From NCBI GenBank assembly GCA_003255065.1, contig QAOA01006931.1:253708-317707 (forward strand): DNA of 64,000 nt. The letters are read 5' to 3'. The notes beneath the pieces are model-generated. The model worked only from the letters and a program-made list of their open reading frames with translations. It was not told the DNA's origin and ran no database searches. How positions within the stretch are numbered: position 1 is the first letter of the stretch; every line of letters starts with the position of its first letter. This stretch comes from Cercis canadensis. Taxonomy: Eukaryota > Streptophyta > Magnoliopsida > Fabales > Fabaceae. Position numbers and translations under genes: made by a program. This document shows, piece by piece, positions 12,505 to 25,300 of the stretch.

Positions 12505-13674
12505 AAATAAATAAATAAAAACAGTTGAACTGTTGAAGAGAATAACTAACGGGTAACGACAAATGCGTGATGACTGATGAGATGAATAGGATAAAGTTGG
12601 GGCAAAATGGTCAATGTGGAAAGGTAGGCCCCAAACTATTAGGGCCTTGTCAGAGTTGTCGACGGTTGGACAGGCGAGAAGATCTCGACCGTACGAAAGC
12701 TTAGAACCAACCAAAAACCAAATCCAGAAACGTTTAATGCACGCCTACAGCACTCACTATTCCTGGCTACACCTATCTTGATAAAAATTGAGTCATACAA
12801 AAAAAATAAAAAGGTTAAATTGATTTTGTCAAATTTTAAAGTTATATCAATTATAAGGGCTTTTTGACACAAATATTATATTGTGTAAAAGTATTTACTT
12901 AAATATTACAAGTTTTAAATTATTTACACAAATATTACACTTTTTAAAAATTTAAAAATAAAAAAAAAAAAATTTCAAACACGTGAGTCCCACCGGACAC
13001 GCCGTGGGCCTCACGGCGTGTCCTACGTGGACACGCCGTAAGGCCCACGGCGTGTCCTAATAGGCAAAATTCATCCATTCTTTTAGAGTTGTGGGCCCAG
13101 TGACGATTTTTGTCTTATTAGGACACGCCGTTGGCCTCACGGCGTGTCCATGTGGGACACACCGTGAGGCCCACAGCGTGTCCGGTGGGTCCCACGTGTT
13201 CGAAATTTTTTTTTTTTTAATTTTTAAATTTTTAAAAAGTGTAATATTTGTGTAAATAGTTTAAAACTTGTAATATTTAAGTAAATACTTTTACACAATA
13301 TAATATTTGTGTCAAAAAGCCCTTATAATTGATATAACTTTAAAATTTGACAAAATCAATTTAACCTTTTTATTTTTTTTGTATGACTCAATTTTTATCA
13401 AGATAGGTGTAGCCAGGAATAGTGAGTGCTGTAGGCGTGCATTAAACGTTTCTGGATTTGGTTTTTGGTTGGTTCTAAGCTTTCGTACGGTCGAGATCTT
13501 CTCGCCTGTCCAACCGTCGACAACTCTGACAAGGCCCTAATAGTTTGGGGCCTACCTTTCCACATTGACCATTTTGCCCCAACTTTATCCTATTCATCTC
13601 ATCAGTCATCACGCATTTGTCGTTACCCGTTAGTTATTCTCTTCAACAGTTCAACTGTTTTTATTTATTTATTT
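12505..13674. repeat. Large palindrome containing a foldback-type element
   Basis: Positions x and y with x + y = 26179 pair as reverse complements. The outer arms (12505-12919 and 13260-13674, 415 bp each) look identical. The first mismatch inward is at 12920/13259. The inner GC-rich arms (about 12980-13058 and 13121-13200) differ at roughly 8 of 84 positions and surround a loop of about 50 bases near 13090. The inner arms carry repeated GGACACGCCGT and ACGGCGTGTCC words. A foldback transposon would explain the inner part. The perfectly mirrored outer arms, ending exactly at an N gap, suggest that one flank was copied by the assembler. Confidence 0.85.
12980..13200. mobile_element. GC-rich hairpin core of a probable foldback/MITE element
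   Basis: Each arm holds short inverted words of the GGACACGCCGT...ACGGCGTGTCC type, at least four copies per arm, often separated by GGCCTC or GGCCCAC. A single strand could fold into one long stem with smaller stems inside. Most differences between arms are C/T or G/A, as expected of methylated, ageing repeats. The outer limits of the element cannot be placed because the flanking DNA is mirrored. No coding capacity is seen. Confidence 0.5.
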
Positions 13675-16161
13675 TTATTTTATTTTTTATATGATCTGCG
13701 GAGAAATGAGCGGGAGAAAGAAGCATCGGAAAGGTGGGGAATGAAAATGTTAGTTGTTGGTTTGGCAAGGACAGAATGGGGAAGGCGAGAAGCATAGTTG
13801 CGAGTTACCCCAGTTCCCAGAAAGTTCCAAAACCTAAAACAAAATGGCATTGCGAGGACAGGGAAAGGGTAGCAATGGGCCAATGGCAATAGCATTGGGA
13901 TAGCAGTAGCAGTAGAGGGTATCCCTAGTCTCTAGTCTCTACTGTTTCTTATGTACGTAAATGGAGGGGATCAGATCTTTCTTGGTAGATGGCCCAGAGA
14001 TTTTCTTGTCCCCACTTCCCCCATCTATTTGCTTCCCACGCAACGCAACCATCAAACCAGAAAAAATCTGTAAATTGGAGCAATTAAAACCCTTAAATTC
14101 ACATGTCAATTTTATCTAATCATGTAAACTAAAAATCAAACCAAATTCCACATTCTTCCTTCATTCTGCAGATCCTTTGAAAGCTTATAGCACAACATAC
14201 AAGTTGTTGAAGTTATAAATAAATGCCTTGGACATTGTAGAGTAGAGTGTAGAGGCAGGCAGCATTGGCCACTAGGGAAAATGGCAACTTCTCTTCTCAT
14301 ACAACTACTCAAACAAAAAGGGCTGATTGCTTTCAACATTCTGTCTTGAGAAAACTTTTACCAAAATGATTCAAGATTGAACCCAAGAGCCGAAATAATT
14401 GACTAAGCCCAATACTCTGATTTCTACTGCAAAATCATCGTTAACAGGAAATCATGAAAATTGCTGTTTTTCTTGTTTGATATGCTGCTGTCGCTCACAG
14501 TTTTTAAGGAAATATTTCCTCCTATTTTACTGTAACTCTTATTAACTGTGTTAAATTTATTTTTATATATACTCTTTATCCAGAAACAACATTCCTTGTC
14601 GTTCTGCTGTTTTCTATTCCACGCTATTGATAAGATAACACGTTTGTAAATGAAACAACAATTAAACCCGAAGCACATTCTGCATATTTGAGTATATAAG
14701 ATCATGCTCTCATACAAGGCATTTCTACTTGACTTTGAGTATATATGGTTAACTTGTATTTTGTTTAGTTTAAAAGAATAAAAAAAGTATATAAATAGAT
14801 TTTAAAACAGTTGTAATTGATGTCTCCATGTATAAAATACAAAATTAAAGAATTCGCCGTCTTGATTCACACAAACATCCCATATGATAAGATATATTTT
14901 ACTGAAAAGTAAGCGCAGTAAAATATATGTTTGGTGTGAAGGCTATTTTTGTACTCGGAAAGGGAAAGCCGAGAAAGAAAGGGTTAACGAACCTTAATTT
15001 GAAAGAAGAATGATGAGTTTGATTTGGCTTTTTCTAGAAATATTTGCAGTACTTTGCTGGCTAGAAAATTTTGTTGATCTATGATTGTTGATGGGGCCCC
15101 AGAATTGTAATTCCATCACTGTACATGTAGATGGATAAGAAGTTTTGATTTTGGGTTGGGCCTACCAGCAAAGAGGGAAAGAAAGCATTAGTGGTGGTTG
15201 AGAAAAAAATAAGAAGGAAATGATGATGGTGCTCAGCTTACATGCACATTGTTGTGCTAGTACTCATCACCCACTCATGCCAATGCCAATGCCATCTCAA
15301 CCCATCATTCGATAAGCGTCGGAGCATACTCAAAAAGTAGTATCTCATATCATATTTCCGCTTTCCCCTAATGATTCACTTCTGGGTCAGGGTATAATGA
15401 TAAGAAGATCTTTAAAAAATTCAATGCAAGATTTGAGTTCTAGATTCCTAAACAGATTAAAGGAGCATCCAATGTGTGTCTAGAAAGTGTGATCCAAAGC
15501 CATTATTCTATAATTGAGAAACCCCACAATGTGGAGAATTTATAGTTTTATACACACTTTCCTTTCGTGAAGAGGCTAGGCACTTGCTTCACTACTCCTT
15601 ATATGATCAGCAAAGTAGCTAAGAATAAAATTTATCACTCATTAATCGAAGAACATATCTATGTTAATTTACTGAGTTTGGAGATGTGGAGTATTCTTCA
15701 ATTTGTGCTCTCTTTAGAGTTTGGTAATGGTCGGCCATGTTATTAATTTTAGCTTTAAATAAGAGCCCTTCATAGTGATCTTGATCTTTTCTTTTTCTTT
15801 AAAAATGAAGCCCTGCACCCTAGTCCTAGTTAATGAATGAGTTTGTGTAATGATAATTAAATGCGTTTTCTCTCAGATCCCATTTCCACCATGGAGATGC
15901 CCTTTCTGTAGGAGACACATATATAGTTGATTGCCCAATCAGAGATACAAATGAACATCTTAAAACCAACTCTGAATTACAATCACAAATCCATCCAATT
16001 AGACAACTCCATCTTGAATTCACTATTTCACACCGTAATTACTTTTCTTTTTTCCTTTTTATAATATAGTAATGATATATTATCCGTGGTCATGTAATCC
16101 CTCCAAATCCAATAAGGCCCTTTTATATGCTGTAATAAAATAATTGTATCTCCAACCGTCA
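13675..16161. other. Intergenic DNA upstream of the FMO gene
   Basis: No gene is supported. The stretch is AT-rich and the short ORFs are without recognisable domains. The last few hundred bases presumably include the FMO promoter, but I see no distinctive element. Confidence 0.45.
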
Positions 16162-18687
16162 ATGCCTATCGCTTGTTGCCGCTCCCCCGTATTAGCGACA
16201 ATCCAACACCAGGCGATGGCCACCACAATTCCACCACTCAGGTCGCGCCACGTTGCAGTGATAGGCGCCGGTGCCGGCGGCCTAGTCGCCGCCCGTGAGC
16301 TCCGACGAGAAGGCCATCAGGTGGTAGTTTTTGAGCGAGGTGACCAAGTTGGTGGTACCTGGGTGTATACCCCCGAGGTGGAGTCCGACCCTATTGGGAT
16401 TGACCCGAATCGAGCCGTAGTCCATTCCAGCCTCTATCAATCTCTACGCACCAATCTCCCGAGGGAAGTGATGGGTTTTCGAGATTACCCATTTGTGAGG
16501 CGAGACGGCAAAGGGAGAGATCCGAGAAGGTTCCCGGGTCACAAAGAGGTACTGATGTATCTGCAAGACTTTGCCTCTGCTTTTGAGATCACTGAATTGG
16601 TGAGATTCGAGTCGGAGGTGGTGTTTGCTGGATTGGCAGAGTGTGGAAAATGGAGAGTGAGGTCAATAAGGAAAGGTAGGGTTGGTGTCGATGAGATTTA
16701 TGACGCTGTGGTCGTTTGCAATGGGCATTTTACACAACCTCGCATTGCTGATATCCCAGGTAACTTACCCTTCCATTTTCCTTAATTTTATGCTTTCACC
16801 ACTAAAGAAATCTGAGAATATGACAGTGCTGGGCAGGTGCTCATGTTTATGCTTCTATAACTCTTGATTGGTTCCATGTTACCATTTACTCTTTCCAGGC
16901 ATAATTGTATGGCCAGGGAAGCAGATGCACAGCCATAATTATCGGACACCTGACCCCTTTCGAGACCAAGTATGTCTCGGGTTCTTTCATCTTCTATTCG
17001 AAATATTGTTGCTGACTATCAGCTATTGCAGTTTTTGTTTTGTGGAAATTTCTTGTTGCTCTTAATTTGATGCTTTAGGAAAGTAAATTCAATTTGGGGA
17101 GATTGGAAATGTACCCTTTGACAAGGAAGGAGAAAAAAATAAAGATGATTCTCTAAATTGTAGCTTGAGGTGTTCTGCCTGCTATGGAGAGAGGGAGAGC
17201 TGGGATAGAGAATACTTAGGAAAGGGAACCCACAACATTATACAAGGTGTGTGTTCATCCTCTATGAGATTCACAAATGGAAGTTGATTTTTTGCTATTT
17301 GATATTATTCCACCTTGCAGTGTAAGAAAACATAACTAGGAAATGAAGTGGGTAATTCCAATTGTAGGAGTTTGTGTGTAGAACTTGATTTTGTGCAGTT
17401 GGATGTTAGTCTAATGTAAAATACTTTGGACAGGCTGTAGTTCTGATAGGCAGTGCTGCAAGTGCTGTTGATATCTCTCGAGACATTGCCACAGTTGCTA
17501 AAGAGGTCCACGTTGTAGCTAGGTCAGTTGAAGATAATAAGCTTGGAAAGCTGCCTGGCTATGATAATATGTGGCTTCATTCTATGGTAAAACTTATCAT
17601 CCATGGTGAGAATTGGATGGCTGGCATGAGTACCCATCAATTTACTTTATCACTGTTGCTAGAATGGTTGAGCGAAAGTGCTAATATTTGTTAAACATTG
17701 CAGATCGACAGTGCCCTTGAAGATGGTAGAGTGGTTTTCCGAGATGGAAATGCAGTTTGTGCTGACATCATTCTACACTGCACAGGGTATTCTGACTATT
17801 CTTGATTAGTTTGCATTTTGTACAACCTGCAATTGAAATACAAAATAAAATTCATGGAGACTAATAAAAGGGTGAATGGAAAATTGATGTGCATTTGTTC
17901 CTTTCCCAGGTACAAGTATCATTTCCCTTTCCTTGAAACGGATGGCACGATTACTGTAGAGGATAACTGTGTGGGACCGCTCTACAAGCACGTTTTCCCA
18001 CCAGAACTGGCCCCGTGGCTTTCATTTGTGGGGCTACCTTGGAAGGTTTCTTCTCCTTTCCGAGTTATTTGCCATTGTCTTAAAATTTCCAATTTAAGCA
18101 TTTGGTAGTGGCTTAATATGTGCATGAAATTGGTGATAGGTTGTTCCCTTCCCCATGGTCGAACACCAGAGCAAGTGGATAGCAGGAATTTTGTCTAATC
18201 GAATTGCACTTCCATCGAAAGAGGAAATGACGGAAGATGTTAAAGCATTTTACTCATCGCTTGAAGCATTGGGCACGCCTAGGCGTTACACTCATAACCT
18301 GGGCCTTACTCAGGTATTTTTGCTCAGTGGAGAGTCAGCAGTTGTGGTTTTTCTTTTTAATTTAATTACGCCTTTATTAGGAGCTAGTTTTTCCAGTGTC
18401 CTCGTGTACCTGATATTGAAGCGAACATGTTCTCAAGATGTTTGGAATCTCATTTACAGTGGGACTATAACGATTGGATAGCGGATCAGTGTGGGTTTCC
18501 TGTTACAGAAGAATGGAGAAAGCAAATGTATACAGCCACATCTAAGAACAGGACCATACGACCCGAGTCTTACCGTGACGAATGGGAGGATCATGACTTA
18601 GTTTTACAAGCTCAAGAGGATTTTAGCAAGTGTACCAAGACAGCTAACAACTCAACTTTAACTATTCATGAGATTTCCCCCATCTGA
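16162..18687 (+). CDS. Flavin-containing monooxygenase, FMO GS-OX-like
   Basis: FAD/NADPH-dependent monooxygenase of the plant class that S-oxygenates thioethers (glucosinolate S-oxygenases in Brassicales). The substrate here is unknown. Seven exons: 16162-16759, 16899-16969, 17434-17586, 17704-17786, 17910-18045, 18140-18313 and 18460-18687, 1443 nt or 480 residues, close to the family's length. The FAD-binding GAGAGG is at residues 35-40. The FMO-identifying motif reads WPGKQMHSHNYR (204-215), with W in place of the common F. A second Rossmann segment VVLIGSAASAVDIS starts at about 225. The GYKYHFPFLE and GLPWKVVPFPMVE blocks follow. The ATG at 16162 is the first in frame. A second at 16216 gives a family-like N terminus without the 18-residue extension. 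It is convergent with the PPR-like gene, with stops about 360 bp apart. Confidence 0.92.
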
Positions 18688-19046
18688 TGTTGCCAAATCC
18701 CATGGAAATGTTCATGGGTGATATTAAAGTTAGCTCACACAACACAAACCAAGAATCCAAAATTGGTGAGAAAATGTTCGGACTGTGAAGACAACACCGC
18801 TGGACTGAGTTACCATTGTCTATCAAGAACTGCAACAAACGCGAGTTTAGACTTGATTACCTGTCTAGTCTCCTACATACTTCCCTTGCTTTGCTACTAG
18901 TATGTTCCAACTCGAAAAGGCTTCTCTATAAATTGAATTTTATACAATGGAACTCAATTGTCATCATAAATTGAGTCATCGGCAAGCCTAATTTCTAGGT
19001 TCTCTGATGAGGTCTCTCTAGATTCTGTATGTCGTTCTTTATCAAT

Positions 19047-22000
19047 TTACAAAGAATTTTTTTTTTTTTTAGGCTTTTTGGTTGGTACTTCATCACTGAA
19101 GAGAGAACTATATTTCTCCAGTACCTTCTCTTTCTCATGAATCAAGCCTAACATCTCATATGCATTTGCCACTTTCTGTATGATAGATTTATCCTGAGGT
19201 TTGCGATCAAAAGCTTCCAGTCCCTTGAAAAGCTTTTTAACAAAAGCACAACAAGGTGAAACAAAGGTTAGTCTTGTGCAATCACTAATCAAAACAGTAA
19301 TAGATTACAATTGCCAATTAGCAAGTATAAGAATGCAAGCCTAACATTAACCTGTAACGGAACCAAAATATATAGGCTGCTGACAACCAGGTAAACTGAA
19401 AACAGCAAATTATTTGATTTTGTCCCTCAGCAGAAATGACTGGATAAATCATTTCACACTTGGTTGTTCTATATTCAATAAATCGTGTAAGGTGATAACA
19501 ACTTTAGCATTTTCTTGTTGATCATACCTCAACATGGTTTTTGCTTACCTGTAAATAATAACTTCGAAGGGCCTCTACAAAAATTGATTTGTAAGTACTA
19601 ACGAAGCCATTATTGACTGTATTCTACTTTGCATTTTCAATATAAATCTATTCAGTTGATGGAGATTATTTCTTTGCTATCCCATCAAACAATCAAAAGA
19701 GTCCAATATCATAATCACAAGCACAAGAGACAAAATCCAGGACATTCATAGTCATGGCAGTAGGGGATTGCATATGCTAAATCGATATTTGCAAAGATTT
19801 ATAGCATATAGCAAAAAATTCCTTCTAATAAATTTTTCAACATATTCAATTAGAAAAACGAAGCAAGAAGAATGTAAGAATTCAAAATCACACTGTTTTC
19901 TCTTTTCTTCAGCATCAGGAAGAAATGCAGATGTGGATCAAATTGCCATCAATACAAAGCAAATTCAAAACTTAAAACGTGATCTCACTTCTCAGAAATA
20001 CATGAGTAATGTTTTGAAGAAATGCTTACCCTAACAAGATCTTCCTGCATGTTATTTCGATAATATACTGATATCATAAGATGACATAACTGCCAAGGAA
20101 CCGAATGGAGATCTGTGCCAATTTTCTTCTCCCATAACTTGTGTGCTTCTTCCGCTCTATGGTCCATATCTAAAGCTCGTATCAATTGACCGTATGTTCC
20201 CATCGTGGTCCCCTGCCCCTTGCTCAGCATCCATTTAATTACCTGAACAGGACATGAAAGCACCACAGTAACTTAGTAAATAATAGTTATTATCAACTAG
20301 AACATGAAACTAAGATGAACTGAAGAAATGTCTTTGGTTGCTGATACCTCACAACACAGCCTAAAACTAGGATATGCTTAAAGACCATGCCAAAATCAAT
20401 ACAGGAGGAGGCAAAGAAAATATGTAAAAATACAACTTTATCTGATTAAAAGGGAAGACCATGAAATTGAGACAACTTCCCCATAGAGCCGTTGGTGAGA
20501 GAAGTGGGGGAAGATGAAATTCTAAATAGCTTCAGAAGTTGTTTATCATGAGATCTATTTATGCACTGGTAATCTCACATGAAAAGTTAGACTAAAACTT
20601 TTACAAACAAAAGAAGTTGCTGGTCATCACTCATCAGTTATGTAAATTGATCTTAAGAAATTCATAAACTCCAAAGCATGATGTTGCACAATTCATACCA
20701 AACAACAACTTAATCAGTGAACTATAAGGCCTATGAAGAATTGGTACTTATTAAATGTTAATCACCTGATGTAGCCAATTGTGTCCTTTGTTCATTAGTA
20801 CTTCAAACACCAGAGTTCAGACCGTTGAATGTTTTGTTATCTGTTTCAGAGTCATAGGTCTTTTACGGGTTTTGTTTTAGTTCCTACACATATTTTGGTA
20901 CGAGAAAACAGTGGTCGTGATCATTATCCTTTTGAAGGGCAATTTCATTTTAAGATATATATATATACAGAGAGAGAGAGAGAGAGAGAGAGAGGATCAC
21001 TCAAACTCTTTGTTATGCCATTCCATTCCATTTGCAATGGCAGCCCCTTTCAGAGTAGAAATTACTAGTTATTCTCCTCTTGCATTTATCTTGTTACTTC
21101 CCTACATTCTTCTTTGATTCATGTTCTTTTCCTTCATTGCAACCCGCTTTATGTTCACAAAAATAACGCATAATAAGAAGCGCTCGTACCTGAACAATCC
21201 TATGCCACTGCTGTTCCTTCTCAAGAGAACTCAATGCCCTTTTCAATGATACCATGGGAAAGTTTTGTTCCCAGGCAACCCAAGCATCAAGAGCGCCATA
21301 AATAGCCTCCTTACTGTCATTGAGATCGAGGAGCTGCATTATTTGATTTAAGTCAACAAATTTCATCTTAAAAATTGACGTACACAAAATTTCACCATGT
21401 TGATCAAACACAACCAATATTTTATCTACTATACACATTATGACATTAGTACTTACTGTAGTCACAAGATATTTGACCTTATCTCTTCTAGATACATTTT
21501 GCCAAATATGGTGATTTTGTGTGTCTCCATATTTCTGCTGAGGTGAATAACCTTTTGTTTGTGAGGCAAATTGATCCTGGAAAATCAATTAGACAATCAA
21601 CAAGTGAGAAGGCACTTTCTTTCACGAGGTCAAATGAACAAAGATGATAAATGTTAGTTGTAGGTCCTCTTGGCAACTAAACTTGACCCTAAAATCAACA
21701 AGTGAAACTGTGTAAATGCATTTGAAGATAGAAAACCAGAAGAAATTAATATAGTAACTGCAATAAGATGGTAACTAAACTTGACACTAAAATATTTCTT
21801 AAGTTAGTTTGCTACAGCCTCGGGTCATGAAGGTTCCCAGATACTCTTTTGGTCTTCCTGAGTCTAAGGTATGCTACCTGGCAACAATGGACTATAAGGT
21901 ATGCCAGCTCCTAATGGAATCAATAACCAATTTATTAATAAAATAGAAACATAAAAAAAAAAAAAAAAAATTACACAGGAATTCAGTGTTTGCAAAAGCA

Positions 22001-22378
22001 GTTGGGAAAGTAATTGTTAGAAACCTGTATCGGGTGCAAATCTGAGGCAGGGCTAGAGACATGGGCTTGCACTATTTTAGTGTAACAGGCATAGTTAACC
22101 AGGACCATACTTACTTCAACTTGATTCAATCTACCAACCTGTAAAAAGTAACGAGTTCCAAGTTTATAGTACTGAACAGCTAAGATTCATTCATTGTCTT
22201 AATTTAATAAAATGTTAAGATATAAGTCCAAATATCTGAGTAGAAAAACTATGAATATATGTATGCGAATAAAACTATTATATGCAGCAGAAGATGAAGT
22301 TATGAGTTTCAGTAGAGAATATGATTATGAAGAGAGAAAGGGACTCACCATATAAGAAATTCCAGGTGACCTCCACAT
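19047..22378 (-). CDS. Small pentatricopeptide-repeat-like protein (At4g18975 type)
   Basis: Six exons on the minus strand: 22378-22349, 22138-22115, 21576-21457, 21333-21190, 20242-20030 and 19232-19047, total 717 nt or 238 residues. All introns are GT-AG and the phases agree. Conserved stretches include EAIYGALDAWVAWEQNFP, QQWHRIVQVIKWMLSKGQG, TMGTYGQLIRALDMDHRAEEA and LFKGLEAFDRKP. The C terminus is lysine-rich (KKPKKKKNSL). This pattern resembles short plant PPR proteins of the At4g18975/EMB1417 kind, usually organellar. Only one or two degenerate PPR helices are visible and the RNA target is unknown. The ATG is the first after an in-frame stop. The first two exons are very small (10 and 8 codons), so the N terminus is the least certain part. 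Intron 4 holds an (AG)13 microsatellite. Confidence 0.8.
20969..20994. repeat. (AG)13 microsatellite
   Basis: Thirteen uninterrupted AG units preceded by a short AT run, inside an intron of the PPR-like gene. Confidence 0.95.
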
Positions 22379-25300
22379 GGCGGTGGTTTCAACAGCTACA
22401 GTGCGTGCAACTCAAATCAATAATCAAAAACCCAAATAACAATTTAGTAGTGTACAGTGTACAGCAGTAATGGCTTCCGCTTCCTTTCAACGGACGACAT
22501 CCGGAAGATCTCTTCCTTCTCTCTTAACTACGCACAAAACAAAACACTGCAAATGTCGACAACGACAACATTGCTCAATATCTTTTTTGTTTTTTAAGCT
22601 AGTTTCCTAATAGGAAGACTGGGCCTTAACAGTAAAGGTCCATTGGGCCACAAAACTAATTATCCTGTGCATTATTGGGCTTTTTTTATTCAAGCCCACA
22701 TTCAATAGCATTATCTAGAACAAGTATGAAAGAAGGTCTGCCAAAGACAGTCAAAATAAAATGGAGACTAAGCATCATTTTCTTCTCCTGCGCGGCGCAA
22801 GAATAATATAAATATGGAGAAAATAGGGTCTCCGTTGAATTCCTTCAATGAATGAATAGTTTCAAAGAAAATGGAGGACATAATAAAGCACGAGTTGATG
22901 CCTAATTAATGCCACGACTCAGGACTGAAATACAAACAAATTTAATTTAATAGAGACAAGTTTGAGAGTGACCCTCGGCTCAAATTATGCATGCATTCAT
23001 CAATACCCTTCATAGGTTTCTACATAGGCAAGTGGGACATTTGGTCTGTTAGACTGTTATTTTCATTAGATTTATGTCTTCTGACTTTTGCTTCAAAATT
23101 TATGACATTTAACAAATTCCACGCATAGCCCAACAAAAAAAAAAAAAAAAAGATTAATTCCACCCCTTTTTTCTTTCTCTCTCTTTGCAAGATTTACTTC
23201 TGCTAAAGTAAATTACTTCAATTTTTTAATTTGTGTTTTAAAGTAATAAAAAAACATTTAATTGCTCAAATGAATTTGTGCGAGGAAATAATATGATTAA
23301 ATATTAATCATTGGGTAATGCTATTTACTTTAACTAAAGAAAAATTTGTTACAATCTTTGCTAATATATATTGACAAGATTCTGATAGAGTGAATCCTAC
23401 CATGAAGAGCTAGTAATAATATTAATAATAATTCAATATATATTAGTTAATAGTTCAATAAAAAAATACTACATTTATATATCATTGTGTATAATATTTT
23501 GAGCAAATTAGGAACATTAACATGTTAGCTTATAAAATGTTATATTTTTTTGGTTTACACTTCTACACCATTCGGATATATGACTAATTCCTATTTGGAA
23601 CGAAAGCAGTAATTGATAAATTCCTTTAAACAAGTATAACTCTTAGAATTTGAATTGATGACTTTTAGCCTAATACGAGGCATATAAAACTATATTTTGA
23701 GTTTGAATAATTTCATATATTGGCCTAATGAGAGGAAAAAACTTTATTATGAATGGAATAAAACTCTATGATTGTTTATTTTCATTGGTTTGTATTTATT
23801 TATTATACAGATTCAGCATATATTGATTTGTCAATGATTAAAAAATTAATAGTAGGAAATAAGCATTGACTACTGTTTTCCACAACCTAACAGATGCCAT
23901 GTCCTTCGTTGGACCATGTGCGTCCTTGGGTTCCCTGCATAATTAGGATAAAGCCTAAAACTGATCACCTTAACTTAGTATATTTTCATATTTAAATCAC
24001 TAGATAGTAGCGTGAAAACAATGTAGTAGCAGAAAACACTGACAAATAAGGTTCTTATCCATATTAAGAATATATTTAATTTAACACCTGACCAGTTTAC
24101 AGCGCTGCAAGCCAATTATACACACCGTACCAGACAGCCACCTGAAAACAAAAATGAAATCTAATTTGCTTCTAAACTTGAAAGGGTTATAGTATACATC
24201 AATTATCCCAACCTCATGTATTTAAGTAAGGTTTATTATAGAGGTAAAGGGAAAGCTAGATAAAGTTGCAGGTTAAACCACGTATTTAAGTATCCTTAAT
24301 TAGTTAATATTGAAATTAAGAGCATACAATACCATGCTAAATGTAAGAAATGGCTCGTGAATTTATTATGGCCATTATTTGGGTAGCATGCAAAGTTGAC
24401 TGCTCACTACGACTCGTTGTTATGAACATGAACGCTTAACTGAGGATCAAACATCGATTTTATAATGGGAAATACAAAACATTATCATCAGTTTCCTATC
24501 CAGATCAATATAGTCCTTAATTAAGTAGGTCACTTGTCCACTTGGTCTTCACGACCTGACCTAAATACAACCTCTTTTGGCGACATTGATAAACAAGTAA
24601 ACGGAAAATTACGCATCTCAAGCGTGATTCAGCTGCAAAAAATTGATCCAGAGCAAATAAAAGAATGCAATTTGCATGAGCAACCATTTGATGCAACTAT
24701 TATATATATATCGATCCGTTATTGCTTTCAAGAATTCCCATTATTGTTCCTTTTTTATAATATCTTTAAGTAAAACACCTTGTTCTCCCACTCCCTCTCT
24801 CTCTCTCTCTCTCATACACTTCAGAACTGTCTTCTCTGTTTTAAATAAAAACTATGTTATCTTAAGTATACCCCAATGGTTTCATGTATGTTTACAATCT
24901 TTAATTTCTGCCAAACACTAAAGTTGAGTTACACTTTTCTTGATGCATTTTGTGTGCTTAGCATTAACAGTACGTTAACTTGGATCTAGACGGCAAAAGC
25001 AGAAACAGTAATTTTAGAAAGTGATGCCGAAAAAGTAGAAGTGATCTTACTTTGATATTAAGCAATTATTTTTCCCTTTGACACCCCCATCATCCTATGC
25101 AGTCTACTCTAAAAAGCAAGAGCACGTTTTATAAAAGGCTTTCATCAATGTAGGACCCCTTCAATTAGTTTGTACATGAGCAGAGACAAAGAAGGAAGTG
25201 GCTGGTCACAAAAAGATAATTTTCAAATAATTGATTGAATTCGTCCATAGTATGCTTATGCTACAATGAACCTGTCTACTTTTCAATATTATTTTCATAT

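Noticed and set aside
12000..12714. Long open frames across 12000-12714
   Set aside because: They consist almost entirely of Ns from the assembly gap.
12639..13540. Identical 77-codon ORFs on opposite strands (12639-12872 minus and 13307-13540 plus)
   Set aside because: They are mirror images produced by the palindrome and have no recognisable domain.
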